The notes below the pieces were generated by a model. The model was not told the DNA's origin. It did not search any database and worked only from the letters and a program-made list of their open reading frames with translations. A program made the position numbers and the translations under genes. A stretch of 64,000 bases of DNA from Acinetobacter sp. ANC 3813 (lineage in GTDB: Bacteria > Pseudomonadota > Gammaproteobacteria > Pseudomonadales > Moraxellaceae): NCBI RefSeq assembly GCF_002135435.1, contig NZ_NEGK01000003.1, forward strand, positions 310,001 through 374,000, read 5' to 3'. Positions 44,073 through 54,240 of the stretch are shown piece after piece. Position 1 is the stretch's first letter. Every line of letters starts with the position of its first letter.

Positions 44073-45041
44073 TTAGCCCACCTGTGAAAGCGCCACATTT
44101 TTCAATTGATTCAATTCTGTCGTTCCCGGACTATACAAGCCGTTATTCACTTGCTGTTCAAAGTGAGTGCTAAAGGCCCGCTTGCGGTTTTCCGGTGATA
44201 CAGCCAGCGTGGTTAAGCGCAAAAACCAAAAGCCATTAATGGCGGAATGATGCATCACATAACCCTTAAATTCTTTATTCGGGCGTTTATCTGCAATCTG
44301 ATCAATCTCGTAATCGACTGAAAATAAAGACCCCGCAGGCAACCGCACACCATTCATAATTAAAGGCTGCAGACTGATGCAAGAATGGTTGTCGCCCATA
44401 TTCATTTTCTCCATCAGCAGCGGCTGCTGCTGATCATCAACAAAAACATTGATCTCCCCCTGACGCAGTAAATAACGGTGCGCAATTTTCAGAAAAAAAT
44501 CTTCCGCCATTGGGCAAGAACCGACTTTAGGCTTCTCGGTTAATGGATGCAGCTCCACAAGGCCAGTTTCAGCCGCAGTTTTAGGCAGAACGACATCTTC
44601 CAATACTTGGCAAATCAGCTGGCTTTCTTCAAGCATTGCTTTTTGTTTTACTTCACGCAAGTCATGAAAACGCGCACTTTCTGCAGCAAGGCTTTGTCTA
44701 TAATCTGACGCTTCACCGGATGCCAAAAACTGCTGCACAGCGGCTTGCTGATCCAAATTGTGCCAGTCCTGAACCTGCAGCGCATAACTATTGCTTAAAT
44801 CTAAAATTCTGCGCAGATTTTTAGTATCCCATGCATCAAATAGTTTTAAATCTGAAAAATCATCTGCATTTCGCGGTGTATTTACATACTCTGCCAGTAC
44901 CCGCGTTGCTTGCGTATAGCCGCAGCCTCGTCTTTCACTTTGATGTGAATAGTGTTCGTTCAGCATTTCACTGAGTTTTTTGGATAAAGGATGCACATAC
45001 GTTTTAAATAAACGGATGACTTCGTGATTGTTTTCGATCAT
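44073..45041 (-). CDS. Unknown protein, 322 residues, operon with the deacetylase
   Basis: No family recognised. A soluble, mainly helical first half (LSEMLNEHYSHQSERRGCGYTQATRVLAEYV; ARFHDLREVKQKAMLEESQLICQVLEDVVLP) and a beta-rich second half with a Cys-containing segment (KVGSCPMAEDFFLKIAHRYLL) and VMHHSAINGFWFLRLTTLAVSPENRKRAF. GGGAG precedes the ATG. The pairing with the deacetylase suggests a joint role, not defined by sequence. Confidence 0.7.
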   Translation of the reverse strand: MIENNHEVIRLFKTYVHPLSKKLSEMLNEHYSHQSERRGCGYTQATRVLAEYVNTPRNADDFSDLKLFDAWDTKNLRRILDLSNSYALQVQDWHNLDQQAAVQQFLASGEASDYRQSLAAESARFHDLREVKQKAMLEESQLICQVLEDVVLPKTAAETGLVELHPLTEKPKVGSCPMAEDFFLKIAHRYLLRQGEINVFVDDQQQPLLMEKMNMGDNHSCISLQPLIMNGVRLPAGSLFSVDYEIDQIADKRPNKEFKGYVMHHSAINGFWFLRLTTLAVSPENRKRAFSTHFEQQVNNGLYSPGTTELNQLKNVALSQVG

Positions 45042-45240
45042 ACACTCCCCCCCTATGTGTATTGGTTTTATTATATTTTTTTTATTATTTTAGGTAATCG
45101 GCAATTTGCATCAAAAATGACTGAGATGCAAATTTACTGTCAAAAATACCGCGAAAATTGACTGCAATACAGCTATAAATTTGATGAAGCACAGCACTGA
45201 ACTGATTTACCGCACGGATGGCTTAGCAAACTGCTCAAAA

Positions 45241-45687
45241 TTAAACCTGCTTCGTGCGCTGTGGCGGTACAGAATACGTTCCTGTTACATGCGCAACAGG
45301 TTCATCTTGCTGATGTTCTGAATAAATCCATACCTCACCGACAATCAGCGCTTTGCCGACTTTCATCAGCTTGCATACACCGTACAGACTTTCTCCTCCA
45401 GCAGGTTTACGCAAAAAATTAATATTCATATTGGTGGTAACAGCCAATCCGACCAAACCAATTTCCCCCATAATGGCAACATACATCGCCAGATCAGCCA
45501 ATGCCATCATGGTCGGCCCAGATACTGTACCGCCAGGCCTCAAATCATCTTCAGCCACGTGCCAAATCAGCGTAGCACCTTTATTGCCTACATCTTGAAT
45601 CGTACATTTTGCCAAACTCGGCGGGAAAAATTTTTCTAAATATTCAACAATGTCCTGCTTTGCACTGGGCATAAAAAAATCATCCAT
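45241..45687 (-). CDS. PaaI-family thioesterase
   Basis: 148-residue hot-dog protein. RPGGTVSGPTMMALADLAMYVAIMGEIG is the catalytic helix pattern (Asp in LADLA), followed by TTNMNINFLRKPAGG. It hydrolyses an acyl- or phenylacetyl-like CoA; exact substrate unknown. Single gene. Confidence 0.9.
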   Translation of the reverse strand: MDDFFMPSAKQDIVEYLEKFFPPSLAKCTIQDVGNKGATLIWHVAEDDLRPGGTVSGPTMMALADLAMYVAIMGEIGLVGLAVTTNMNINFLRKPAGGESLYGVCKLMKVGKALIVGEVWIYSEHQQDEPVAHVTGTYSVPPQRTKQV

Positions 45688-45841
45688 AACATAGGCTATG
45701 AATGATTTTTAAATCAGTCTGATCTTTTAATCCAGTCTTATTTGAAAATCTTTAAGCGCTGAAAATATCCATGATCTCTCTGAACACTATGCACTTTTAC
45801 AAAAGGCTTTCAATAAAATTAAAATCCTTATGTATCGAAGT

Positions 45842-46441
45842 TTATTTCAAATATGTCAAAGCCTGCTCAAACACCTGATCAGGCAATTGAGCTGCATCTA
45901 AACGCTTCAATCGCTCAGGATAACGAGCTGCCAATGTCGCATAGCCGCCTCGCACTTTCTCAAAGAAAGTAACTTTCTCTTGTTCAAAGCGGTCTAGCGC
46001 GCCGCGTGCACGGGCGCGGTCCATCCCCAGCTCAATCGGCGCATCTAGCCAAAAAGTGATGTCTGGCATACGGCAGACAAAGTTATCATTCAACAGCAGC
46101 AGTTTTTCTTCACTTAAGCCGCGTCCAGCGCACTGATAAGCGAAACTGGCATCACTGAAACGGTCACACAGTACAATTTTTCCCGCATTTAATGCAGGCA
46201 AAATCACCTGATCCAAATGCTGTGCACGTGCTGCATACATCAGCAAAAGCTCAGTATCATTGCACATTTTCTCTTCGTGATTGACAGCCAGCAGCAATGA
46301 GCGGATATGTTCCGCTATAGGCGTGCCGCCCGGTTCACGAGTTAAAACAACGTCTTTGCCTTGGCTGAGAAAATAATCATAAATTTTGCGGATGAGCGTG
46401 GTTTTTCCAACCCCTTCAGTGCCTTCAAAACTGATAAACAT
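45842..46441 (-). CDS. tmk: Thymidylate kinase
   Basis: Makes dTDP from dTMP. P-loop GTEGVGKTT, the DR(F/Y) motif in CDRFSDASFAYQ, and the LID region ARGALDRFEQE. ATG at 46441 with GGAG five bases upstream is favoured over an in-frame GTG at 46447. 199 residues. Nine bases after mltG, standard order. Confidence 0.95.
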   Translation of the reverse strand: MFISFEGTEGVGKTTLIRKIYDYFLSQGKDVVLTREPGGTPIAEHIRSLLLAVNHEEKMCNDTELLLMYAARAQHLDQVILPALNAGKIVLCDRFSDASFAYQCAGRGLSEEKLLLLNDNFVCRMPDITFWLDAPIELGMDRARARGALDRFEQEKVTFFEKVRGGYATLAARYPERLKRLDAAQLPDQVFEQALTYLK

Positions 46442-46450
46442 GCTCACTCC

Positions 46451-47500
46451 TTAATTTTTTGCACGAATGACCGCAAGATATTCTTGTACGGCGCGGTTGT
46501 GGTCCTGCAGATTCGCAGTAAATTTATGTCCGCCATTTCCTGTCGCAACAAAGTAAATATTGTTGGAACTGTCTGGATGCATCGCGGCCTCTATAGCTTT
46601 TTTACTCGGCAATGCAATCGGTGTTGGCGGCAAAGCACTGATGGTATACGTATTATACGGCGTTGGTGTACGCAAATCCTGTCGTGTGATATTGCCTGTA
46701 TATTTATCGCCCATACCGTAAATGACGGTTGGATCGGTCTGCAAGCGCATGCCCTGCTGCAGGCGGCGCACAAACACACCTGACACCTGTTCCAATTCGC
46801 TGTCTACGCTGGTTTCTTTTTCGACTATTGAGGCCATAATCAGCGCCTCATATTTATCTTTATACGGCAAATTTGGCGCGCGCTTTTCCCAAGCCTGATC
46901 CAAGGCTTTCATTTGGCGGCTATATAAATCTTTTAAAATTTTCTTATCCGACTCGCCTTTGGCAAAGAAATAAGTATCTGGCGCAAACAAGCCTTCAGGA
47001 TGGCTAAATGGTATATCCAGCGCCTGCAAGATTTGTGAATACGGCAAATTGCTCACATCATGCGTCACCAGTGGATCATTTTTTAATGCGTCGATCAGCT
47101 GTTTAAATGTCGTACCTTCAATCACCAAAATGCGGTTCATCTGCGCATTGTCGATATTGGAAATCATCACCATCACTTCACGGATACTCATGCCTTGACG
47201 CACTTCATACACGCCCGCTTTTAAGGTGTCATGAATCATCAGCTTTTGATACAGCTTCAGCACGATTGGAAAACTGGCTTTATCTTCTTTAACCAAGCGG
47301 TCTATAAAGCCTGAATAGGTATCGCCCTGCCCAATCGCCAGCATTTGCTTCTTGCCTTCAACTGGATAAGCTTTAAATAAGCTAGACCATAAGATAGTGC
47401 AAATCAGCACAGCAAAAATCACTGCCGTGAGCAAAATTATCTTCGGCTTTTTAGATGGCTGCATTTTTTTCTTTTTAGATTTAGGCTTGGCTGATGACAT
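46451..47500 (-). CDS. mltG: Endolytic murein transglycosylase MltG
   Basis: Cuts nascent glycan strands at the inner membrane. One N-terminal helix (~20-40) behind a very basic start, then the YceG domain with VIEGTTFKQLIDAL, PEGLFAPDTYFFAKGE, ASIVEKET (catalytic Glu), GMRLQTDPTVIYGMG, LPPTPIALPS and YFVATGNGGHKFT. 349 residues. One base after pabC. Confidence 0.95.
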   Translation of the reverse strand: MSSAKPKSKKKKMQPSKKPKIILLTAVIFAVLICTILWSSLFKAYPVEGKKQMLAIGQGDTYSGFIDRLVKEDKASFPIVLKLYQKLMIHDTLKAGVYEVRQGMSIREVMVMISNIDNAQMNRILVIEGTTFKQLIDALKNDPLVTHDVSNLPYSQILQALDIPFSHPEGLFAPDTYFFAKGESDKKILKDLYSRQMKALDQAWEKRAPNLPYKDKYEALIMASIVEKETSVDSELEQVSGVFVRRLQQGMRLQTDPTVIYGMGDKYTGNITRQDLRTPTPYNTYTISALPPTPIALPSKKAIEAAMHPDSSNNIYFVATGNGGHKFTANLQDHNRAVQEYLAVIRAKN

Positions 47501-47501
47501 A

Positions 47502-48314
47502 TTAGCGGATCTGATTCAATTGAAGTTGGTGGAACAGTTCAGTACAGGCCTGAACATCTAAAGGCGCGCCATTCAGGCTTGATGCGATTCTCATTGCATT
47601 TAAAGCATTGCAGAAAAATACACTTTGTATTTGAGGAATTTCATCCATATCTACTGCGCGCTGCGTGCATGCTATGCCCTGCGAATGCATACGCGATAAA
47701 ATTTCTGCGCGCATAACGCCATGCACACCATTATAGCGAAGTTCAGGCGTAATCCATGTATGGTTTATTCGAATAAAACAATTACTGCTCACGCCTTCAA
47801 CAATCATGCCTTGTACATCCAGCACCAAGGCTTCCGCCCAGCCTTTTTGATCGGCCTCATGTTTTAGCAGCACTTGCTCTAAACGGTTCAGTGATTTCAA
47901 ACCTGCAAGATTAGGCATACTCAGGCCAATGACCTGCTCCAGCACGCCGCTATGCAGCGTTTCGTAATGAAAGTCTGCAACTTCTTTTGGATAATAAAAG
48001 ACCCATACATCAGCAGGATGGTCCGGCAAGCTGTATCCGCGCTGCCCTTCACCGCGGCTTAGAATAATTTTTAGCGTTCCAGATGCCTGTGCATCCGCCT
48101 GTCGGATTTTATTCAGGCTTTGTTCAATTAGATTTAAATCGGCTTTCAGCAGTAAACGCTCATTGGCATTCTGCAAGCGCGCCATATGCAGCTCATGCAG
48201 TTCAATCGCCCCATGACGCAGCCGCGCCGTCGTGAAACAGCCATCGCCATAATGAAATGCACGGTCTAGAACTGAAACTTCATCAACTTCCTGCGCATTT
48301 TTAAAAAACGGCAT
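47502..48314 (-). CDS. pabC: 4-amino-4-deoxychorismate lyase
   Basis: PLP fold-type IV enzyme of p-aminobenzoate synthesis. Motifs DRAFHYGDGCFTTARL, LSRGEGQRGYS, the catalytic-Lys region AGLKSLNRLEQVL, and EGVSSNCFI. The ATG at 48314 has AGGA eight bases upstream; ATG at 48323 would sit on the ribosome site. 270 residues. Head of pabC-mltG-tmk. Confidence 0.92.
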   Translation of the reverse strand: MPFFKNAQEVDEVSVLDRAFHYGDGCFTTARLRHGAIELHELHMARLQNANERLLLKADLNLIEQSLNKIRQADAQASGTLKIILSRGEGQRGYSLPDHPADVWVFYYPKEVADFHYETLHSGVLEQVIGLSMPNLAGLKSLNRLEQVLLKHEADQKGWAEALVLDVQGMIVEGVSSNCFIRINHTWITPELRYNGVHGVMRAEILSRMHSQGIACTQRAVDMDEIPQIQSVFFCNALNAMRIASSLNGAPLDVQACTELFHQLQLNQIR

Positions 48315-48375
48315 AACAATCATCCTGCAAACGATGGCTTAGTTTAAGAAGACTGCTCAAAAATTAATAGCTTTT

Positions 48376-48420
48376 TTATTCATATCAAATTCGTTTCTTA
48401 TTATTTTTTATACAAAAAAC
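48376..48420 (+). promoter_or_regulatory. Conserved leader element of sulfate-binding gene 1
   Basis: An AT-rich block containing TTATTCATAT, AAATTCGTTT and ATTATTTTTTAT. It recurs with few changes at 49569-49613, at a similar distance (about 55-60 bp) from its own start codon. A shared CysB-activated promoter is the natural reading. Confidence 0.55.
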
Positions 48421-48480
48421 TTCCCGTTATTCTTCGCTTAATGAGCAAACATCAACAAATCAAAATCAAGGATATTAAAA

Positions 48481-49482
48481 ATGCGTTCATTAAAAATCGG
48501 GGTTTTAGCAGCAGTAATTTCAGCCACTTCATTCACCGCACTGGCGAAAGACTTCTTGAATGTGTCCTACGACCCAACCCGTGAGCTATATGACAATTTC
48601 AATAAAGAATTCAGCGCGTACTGGAAAAAAAGCACAGGCCAAGATATCAACTTTAAACAGTCGCATGGCGGTTCAGGCAAGCAGGCTCGTGCCGTCATCG
48701 ATGGCTTAGACGCTGATGTGGTCACATTAGCCTTGGCGGCGGATATTGATGAAATTGCGGAACGCGGCCTACTGCCGAAAGACTGGCAAAAGAAATTTCC
48801 GCAAAACTCCACACCGTATACATCAACCATTGTGTTCTTAGTGCGTAAAGGTAACCCGAAAGGCATTAAAGACTGGGGCGATTTAATCAAGCCGGGCGTA
48901 GAAATTATTACGCCAAACCCTAAAACATCGGGCGGCGCACGCTGGAACTATTTAGCGGCTTGGGCTTGGGCAAAACATCAGACAAACGGCAATGACGCCA
49001 AAGCGCAAGAATTTGTCCGTCAAATTTACAAGCAAACCAAAGTCCTCGATTCTGGCGCACGCGGTGCAACCACGACCTTTGCAGAACGCGGCATTGGCGA
49101 CGTATTGCTGGCTTGGGAAAATGAAGCGTTTCTGGCAGTTCGCGAACAGCCGGGCAAGTTTGAAATTATCACACCATCTTTGTCTATATTGGCAGAGCCG
49201 CCTGTTGCAGTGGTCGAAAAAAATGCCAAAAGCAACGGCAATGAAAATATCTCCAAAGCCTATTTAAACTATCTGTATTCACCTGCGGGCCAAACCGTTG
49301 CTGCTAACAATTTCTACCGCCCGCGAAATGCTGCTGTAGCTGCTAAATATAAATCCATTTTCAAACCGCTGAAATTAGTCACCATTGATAAAGAGTTTGG
49401 CGGCTGGAGCAAAGTTCAGGGCAAACATTTTGACAATAATGGTGTGTTTGATCAGATCGTAAAAACCAACAGCACTAAATAA
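48481..49482 (+). CDS. sbp: Sulfate ABC transporter substrate-binding protein 1
   Basis: Periplasmic sulfate/thiosulfate-binding protein (333 residues). Signal peptide ending ALA-KDF; mature start [45 protein letters not shown], and [23 protein letters not shown] are hallmarks of Sbp/CysP. Nearly the same protein is encoded by the next gene. AAGGATATT lies before the ATG. Confidence 0.95.
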   Translation: MRSLKIGVLAAVISATSFTALAKDFLNVSYDPTRELYDNFNKEFSAYWKKSTGQDINFKQSHGGSGKQARAVIDGLDADVVTLALAADIDEIAERGLLPKDWQKKFPQNSTPYTSTIVFLVRKGNPKGIKDWGDLIKPGVEIITPNPKTSGGARWNYLAAWAWAKHQTNGNDAKAQEFVRQIYKQTKVLDSGARGATTTFAERGIGDVLLAWENEAFLAVREQPGKFEIITPSLSILAEPPVAVVEKNAKSNGNENISKAYLNYLYSPAGQTVAANNFYRPRNAAVAAKYKSIFKPLKLVTIDKEFGGWSKVQGKHFDNNGVFDQIVKTNSTK

Positions 49483-49510
49483 GCGCTTACAAAGCATCAA
49501 ATAGAATAAA

Positions 49511-49540
49511 TGTATCGGCTATAACGCTATAGCCGATACA
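49511..49540. repeat. Perfect 13-bp hairpin between the two binding-protein genes
   Basis: TGTATCGGCTATA pairs with TATAGCCGATACA over ACGC; no T run follows. Position after sbp1 suggests a 3' mRNA stabiliser rather than a terminator. Confidence 0.85.
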
Positions 49541-49568
49541 GCAAGGCCTCAGAAAACCAGCTTATCTT

Positions 49569-49613
49569 ATTTATTCATATAAAATTCGTTTTTAATTATT
49601 TTTTATGCATAAA
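49569..49613 (+). promoter_or_regulatory. Conserved leader element of sulfate-binding gene 2
   Basis: Matches 48376-48420: TTATTCATAT, AAATTCGTTT and ATTATTTTTTAT in the same order and spacing. The duplication that made the two genes evidently included the promoter. Confidence 0.55.
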
Positions 49614-49668
49614 GAATGGCGATATTCTACATTCAAGTTACAAAACATTGAAAAATTTTGAGGTTCTT

Positions 49669-50682
49669 ATGAGCATTTCAACAAAATTGAAACTGGGCGT
49701 TTTAGCCGCAGTCGTTTCTACACTGTCATTCAGCGCAGCAGCGAAAGACTTTTTAAATGTCTCATATGATCCAACCCGTGAATTGTATGAAAACGTAAAT
49801 AAAGATTTCGGCAAATACTGGGAAAGCCGTACAGGGCAAAAAATTAATTTCAAACAGTCTCATGGCGGTTCAGGCAAACAAGCCCGTTCTGTCATTGATG
49901 GCTTAGATGCCGATGTCGTGACTTTGGCGCTTGCGGCAGATATTGACGTGATCGCGCAAAAAGCGAAATTGCTTCCTGCAGACTGGCAAAAGAAACTGCC
50001 GAATAACTCAACCCCTTACACCTCTACTATTGTGTTCTTAGTGCGTAAAGGCAACCCGAAAGGCATTAAAGACTGGGGAGATCTGGTAAAACCGGGCGTT
50101 GGCATTATCACGCCAAATCCAAAAACATCTGGCGGCGCACGCTGGAACTATTTAGCGGCTTGGGCTTGGGCAAAACACCAAGCGGGCGGCAACGATGCTA
50201 AAGCGCAAGAATTTGTCCGTAAAATTTATAAAAATACCAAAGTCTTAGATTCTGGTGCACGTGGCGCAACCACTACTTTTGCTGAACGCGGCATTGGCGA
50301 TGTATTGCTGGCTTGGGAAAATGAAGCGCACTTGGCTGTTCGTGAACAGCCGGGCAAGTTTGAAATCATTACGCCATCATTGTCAATTTTGGCTGAACCG
50401 CCAGTCGCAGTTGTAGAAAAAAATGCAGAGAAAAAAGGCAATCTCCACTTAGCCAAAGGCTATTTAAACTTCCTGTATTCGCCACGCGGCCAGCAAATTG
50501 CAGCGCAAAACTTTTACCGTCCGCGTGACGCAAAAACACTGGCGCAATACAGCAAAAATTTCCAGCCTTTAAAATTAGTGACCATCGATCAGGAATTTGG
50601 CGGCTGGGATAAAGTTCAAAAAGCGCACTTTGAAAACGGCGGCGTATTTGACCAAATCGTAAAAGCCAACAGCGGAAAATAA
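49669..50682 (+). CDS. Sulfate ABC transporter substrate-binding protein 2
   Basis: 337 residues, a close paralogue of the preceding protein along the whole length, including [26 protein letters not shown] and [15 protein letters not shown]. Signal peptide ends SAAA-KDF. The start is ATG 49669 with TTGAGG before it, not the upstream TTG. It heads the run to the permease genes. The two proteins may differ in affinity or in ligand (sulfate, thiosulfate). Confidence 0.95.
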   Translation: MSISTKLKLGVLAAVVSTLSFSAAAKDFLNVSYDPTRELYENVNKDFGKYWESRTGQKINFKQSHGGSGKQARSVIDGLDADVVTLALAADIDVIAQKAKLLPADWQKKLPNNSTPYTSTIVFLVRKGNPKGIKDWGDLVKPGVGIITPNPKTSGGARWNYLAAWAWAKHQAGGNDAKAQEFVRKIYKNTKVLDSGARGATTTFAERGIGDVLLAWENEAHLAVREQPGKFEIITPSLSILAEPPVAVVEKNAEKKGNLHLAKGYLNFLYSPRGQQIAAQNFYRPRDAKTLAQYSKNFQPLKLVTIDQEFGGWDKVQKAHFENGGVFDQIVKANSGK

Positions 50683-50708
50683 CTGCGCGATAAGACAGGA
50701 GCATCGAC

Positions 50709-51314
50709 ATGACTCATACCGTAATTGTTCCAGGTGTAGGCGGCAGTGAACACAAGCACTGGCAGTCTTGGCTGCAGCGCCAGCTCATGTCATGTTCCCG
50801 TGTTCATCAGCACGATTGGAATCTGCCCGTATTAAAAGAATGGATTGCACAGTTTGTCAAAACTGTCGCGCCAATTCAGGATGATCTCCAAATTGTGGCG
50901 CACAGCTTTGGCTGTCTGACCACGGTAGCAGCGCTGGCGCAGCATCCAGAACTCAATCAAAAAGTTAAAAAATTGATTCTGGTTGCCCCTGCCAATCCTG
51001 CGCGTTTTGGAGACGCCGGCTTTGCCCGCAACAGCCAAAATGATTATGCCGATTATTTTCATCAGCTGAAAATTAATGTTTCAGCCACCATGATCATCAG
51101 TGAAAATGATCCTTGGCTGGCTTTTGAAGATGCACAGCGTTTGGCAAAATCATGGAAGCTGAAACCCGTTAATGCCGGTCAGGCAGGCCATATCAATGTG
51201 GCATCAGGCTATGGTCCTTTTCCTGAGATTTATCATTATTTAATTTCAGAAAAGCCAGCACCTCATATACCATTGGCGGCTGAACAAAAGCTTTTATTTA
51301 AATTTGCAATTTAA
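50709..51314 (+). CDS. RBBP9/YdeN-family alpha/beta hydrolase in the sulfate operon
   Basis: 201 residues. VPGVGGSEHKHWQSWLQRQL opens the fold, VAHSFGCLTTV holds the nucleophile Ser, and later ENDPW and GQAGHINV supply Asp and His. Small serine hydrolases of this family have poorly known substrates. It sits between the binding protein and cysT, 26 bp after the former, so co-transcription under sulfur control is likely. CAGGAGCATCG precedes the ATG. Confidence 0.88.
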   Translation: MTHTVIVPGVGGSEHKHWQSWLQRQLMSCSRVHQHDWNLPVLKEWIAQFVKTVAPIQDDLQIVAHSFGCLTTVAALAQHPELNQKVKKLILVAPANPARFGDAGFARNSQNDYADYFHQLKINVSATMIISENDPWLAFEDAQRLAKSWKLKPVNAGQAGHINVASGYGPFPEIYHYLISEKPAPHIPLAAEQKLLFKFAI

Positions 51315-51401
51315 TCCCTGCAAATTCAGCTGGAAGCAAAACTAAAATTTTTACCTTTAACTGACTGCATTCAGTCCGTATTCTCTCTTTGAGGAGTCAT
51401 C

Positions 51402-52235
51402 ATGTCGCAGCGATCCCGAGTGCTGCCAGGATTTGGTCTATCTCTGGGCTTTACCCTAGCGTATTTGTCACTTATCGTGCTCATTCCATTATCAGCGGTT
51501 TTTATTAAATCGATTGGTATTGGCTGGGACGGTTTGTGGGAAATTTTAAGTTCAGAACGTATTTTAAAATCTTTGCAATTAAGTTTCAGCGCCGCCATTA
51601 TTGCCGCGCTGGTCAATGTGGTTTTTGGCTTATTGCTGGCGTGGTGCCTTGTGCGCTATAGCTTTCCAGGCAAACGTATCGTCGATGCTTTGGTCGATTT
51701 GCCTTTTGCCCTCCCTACAGCAGTTGCTGGTATTGCGTTAACTTCGCTGTATGCGCCAACTGGCTGGATTGGCCAGTATTTAGAACCCATCGGCATTAAA
51801 GTGGCCTATACCCCGATTGGTATTACACTGGCCCTTATTTTTATCGGTATCCCATTTGTGGTGCGTACCGTACAGCCTGTACTCAGTGATTTAGAAACTG
51901 AACTGGAAGAAGCTGCATCCGCTCTTGGCGCAAACCGTTTTCAAATTATCACCAAAGTCATTCTGCCTATTTTGTTCCCTGCGCTCATTACTGGCTTTGC
52001 TTTGGCATTTGCCCGCGGTGTCGGTGAGTATGGATCGGTCATCTTTATTGCCGGCAATCAGCCTTTTGAAACTGAAATTGCGCCGCTGATGATTATTTCC
52101 CGTTTGGAAGAATATGATTATGCAGGCGCGACAACCATTGCCGTAGTGATGCTGGTCATTTCCTTTGCCATTTTGTTTGTTATTAACTTAATTCAAGCTT
52201 GGGCCAGCCGCCGCACTGGGAGAACAGCACGATGA
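51402..52235 (+). CDS. cysT: Sulfate ABC transporter permease CysT
   Basis: 277-residue inner-membrane permease with six spans. The ABC-binding loop [20 protein letters not shown] is clear, as are [14 protein letters not shown] and [21 protein letters not shown] precedes the ATG. It overlaps cysW by four bases (ATGA). Also called cysU. Confidence 0.95.
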   Translation: MSQRSRVLPGFGLSLGFTLAYLSLIVLIPLSAVFIKSIGIGWDGLWEILSSERILKSLQLSFSAAIIAALVNVVFGLLLAWCLVRYSFPGKRIVDALVDLPFALPTAVAGIALTSLYAPTGWIGQYLEPIGIKVAYTPIGITLALIFIGIPFVVRTVQPVLSDLETELEEAASALGANRFQIITKVILPILFPALITGFALAFARGVGEYGSVIFIAGNQPFETEIAPLMIISRLEEYDYAGATTIAVVMLVISFAILFVINLIQAWASRRTGRTAR

Positions 52236-53119
52236 ACATCAACAGCAATGCTTTAGCTGAAAAATTGCAGTCCCGCGATGCCACCCGTGAACCGACTTGG
52301 GTGCGCCGCCTGCTGATTACTATTGCGATGATTTTCTTTATCAGCTGCTTAATGCTGCCGTTAATCCTCGTATTTGTTGAGGCCTTCAAACAAGGTGTTG
52401 GTGTTTATTTCCAAGCTCTGGTTCATCCAGATACTTTATCTGCAGTAAAACTGACCTTGCTGACCGCAGTAATTGCTGTACCGCTAAACGTGGTCTTTGG
52501 TGTAGCCGCAGCATGGTGTGTAGCGAAATTTAATTTCCGCGGCAAATCCATTTTAACCACCATTATTGATATGCCTTTTTCGGTATCTCCAGTCATTGCA
52601 GGTTTAATGCTTGTTCTGATCTTTGGTACACAAGGCTGGTTTGGCGGCTGGTTAATGGATCATGATATTAAGATTCTATATGCTGTACCTGCCATTGTTT
52701 TAGCCACTGTCTTTATTACTGTACCTTTTGTGGCCCGTGAGCTGATTCCATTAATGGAAGCGCAAGGCACAGAGGAAGAAGAAGCTGCGATTGTACTCGG
52801 TGCAAACGGCTGGCAGACATTTTGGAAAGTGACCCTGCCGAATATCAAATGGGGCTTAATTTACGGCGTAATTCTGTGTAATGCGCGCGCTATGGGTGAA
52901 TTCGGTGCGGTATCTGTGGTTTCAGGCCATATCCGCGGCGAAACCAATACCCTGCCGCTGCACGTCGAAATTCTCTATAACGAATATACCTTCAGCGCAG
53001 CCTTTGCCGTTTCATCACTCTTGGCTTTACTGGCGATTGTCACCTTGATCTTAAAATCATGGGTTGAAATCCGCCAAGAGAAACAAGACAAACGCAATGA
53101 AGATACAACAGCTTCTTAA
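52232..53119 (+). CDS. cysW: Sulfate ABC transporter permease CysW
   Basis: Second permease, 295 residues, six spans. [22 protein letters not shown] is the ABC-binding loop and [36 protein letters not shown] is the CysW hallmark. Start at 52232 overlaps the cysT stop; an upstream in-frame start would run deeper into cysT without reason. Confidence 0.95.
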   Translation: MNINSNALAEKLQSRDATREPTWVRRLLITIAMIFFISCLMLPLILVFVEAFKQGVGVYFQALVHPDTLSAVKLTLLTAVIAVPLNVVFGVAAAWCVAKFNFRGKSILTTIIDMPFSVSPVIAGLMLVLIFGTQGWFGGWLMDHDIKILYAVPAIVLATVFITVPFVARELIPLMEAQGTEEEEAAIVLGANGWQTFWKVTLPNIKWGLIYGVILCNARAMGEFGAVSVVSGHIRGETNTLPLHVEILYNEYTFSAAFAVSSLLALLAIVTLILKSWVEIRQEKQDKRNEDTTAS

Positions 53120-53130
53120 GGAATGACCTC

Positions 53131-54192
53131 ATGAGTATTCAAGTAAAAAATATTGAAAAACACTTTGGTGCATTCCATGCGCTGAAAAATATCTCTTTAG
53201 ATTTTCCAGATGGCCAGTTGGTGGCATTACTGGGACCATCGGGCTGCGGTAAAACCACCTTGCTGCGTATTATTGCTGGATTGGAATCTGCCGATGGCGG
53301 CAACGTGATTCTAGAAGGTGAAGATGCAACAAACGTGCATGTACGCGAGCGTGAAGTTGGTTTTGTATTCCAGCATTATGCACTGTTCCGCCACATGACT
53401 GTATTTGACAACATCGCTTTTGGTCCACGTGTACGCCCGCGTGCAACGCGTCCAAATGAAGCTGAAATCAAAAAACGTGTAACGCGTTTGCTGGATTTGG
53501 TACAGCTGGGCTTTTTGGCTGACCGTTATCCTGCACAATTATCAGGCGGTCAGCGCCAGCGTATTGCGCTAGCGCGTGCATTGGCTGTTGAACCGCGCGT
53601 ACTGCTGCTGGACGAACCTTTTGGCGCCTTAGATGCCAAAGTGCGTAAAGAATTGCGCCGCTGGCTGCGTACTTTGCATGATGAACTGCATATTACCTCT
53701 ATTTTTGTTACCCATGACCAAGAAGAAGCGCTGGAAGTTGCAGATCAAATCATTGTAATGAATAAAGGCAATGTCGAGCAAATTGGCTCGCCGCGTGAAG
53801 TCTACGAAAAACCTGCAACACCGTTCGTCTTCGACTTTTTAGGCCAAGCCAACCGTTTTGAAGGCCAGAACAGCAACGGCATTATTCAAATCGGCGAAGA
53901 CCGCATTCAATTGCCTCAAGCGCCAAATGCGCCGCAAGGTCCTGTTATTGCCTTTGCCCGTCCAGACGAATTGCGTATTCATGCACAGCCGCAGGAGAAT
54001 GCAATTCAAGCGACTTTCCAGCGTGAAGTGTGGATTGCAGGCAAGGTCCTCGCTGAATTGCAAGACCGTCAAGGCAATTTGATTGAAATATCACTGACAC
54101 CAGATGAAGCCAAGCTGCATCAGTTCCGTCCAAACCAAACCGTATGGCTGAGCGCGTCCGCTTTGCATTTATTTGAAAACCAAGTCGCTTAA
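53131..54192 (+). CDS. cysA: Sulfate ABC transporter ATPase CysA
   Basis: Walker [10 protein letters not shown], signature LSGGQRQR and Walker [12 protein letters not shown] are all intact, with the switch His in VTHDQEEA. The C-terminal ~110 residues are the TOBE-type regulatory domain with [10 protein letters not shown]. 353 residues. AAGGAATGACCTC precedes the ATG, eleven bases after cysW. Confidence 0.95.
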   Translation: MSIQVKNIEKHFGAFHALKNISLDFPDGQLVALLGPSGCGKTTLLRIIAGLESADGGNVILEGEDATNVHVREREVGFVFQHYALFRHMTVFDNIAFGPRVRPRATRPNEAEIKKRVTRLLDLVQLGFLADRYPAQLSGGQRQRIALARALAVEPRVLLLDEPFGALDAKVRKELRRWLRTLHDELHITSIFVTHDQEEALEVADQIIVMNKGNVEQIGSPREVYEKPATPFVFDFLGQANRFEGQNSNGIIQIGEDRIQLPQAPNAPQGPVIAFARPDELRIHAQPQENAIQATFQREVWIAGKVLAELQDRQGNLIEISLTPDEAKLHQFRPNQTVWLSASALHLFENQVA

Positions 54193-54199
54193 GGCTTTT

Positions 54200-54220
54200 G
54201 ATGGGGCATGAAGCCCCATC
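54200..54220. repeat. Hairpin between cysA and cysB
   Basis: GATGGGGC / AGCCCCATC stem over ATGA. Only TATTTT follows, so it may partly terminate or be a processing site lowering cysB read-through. Confidence 0.6.
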
Positions 54221-54240
54221 TATTTTAAGGTATATAAAAA

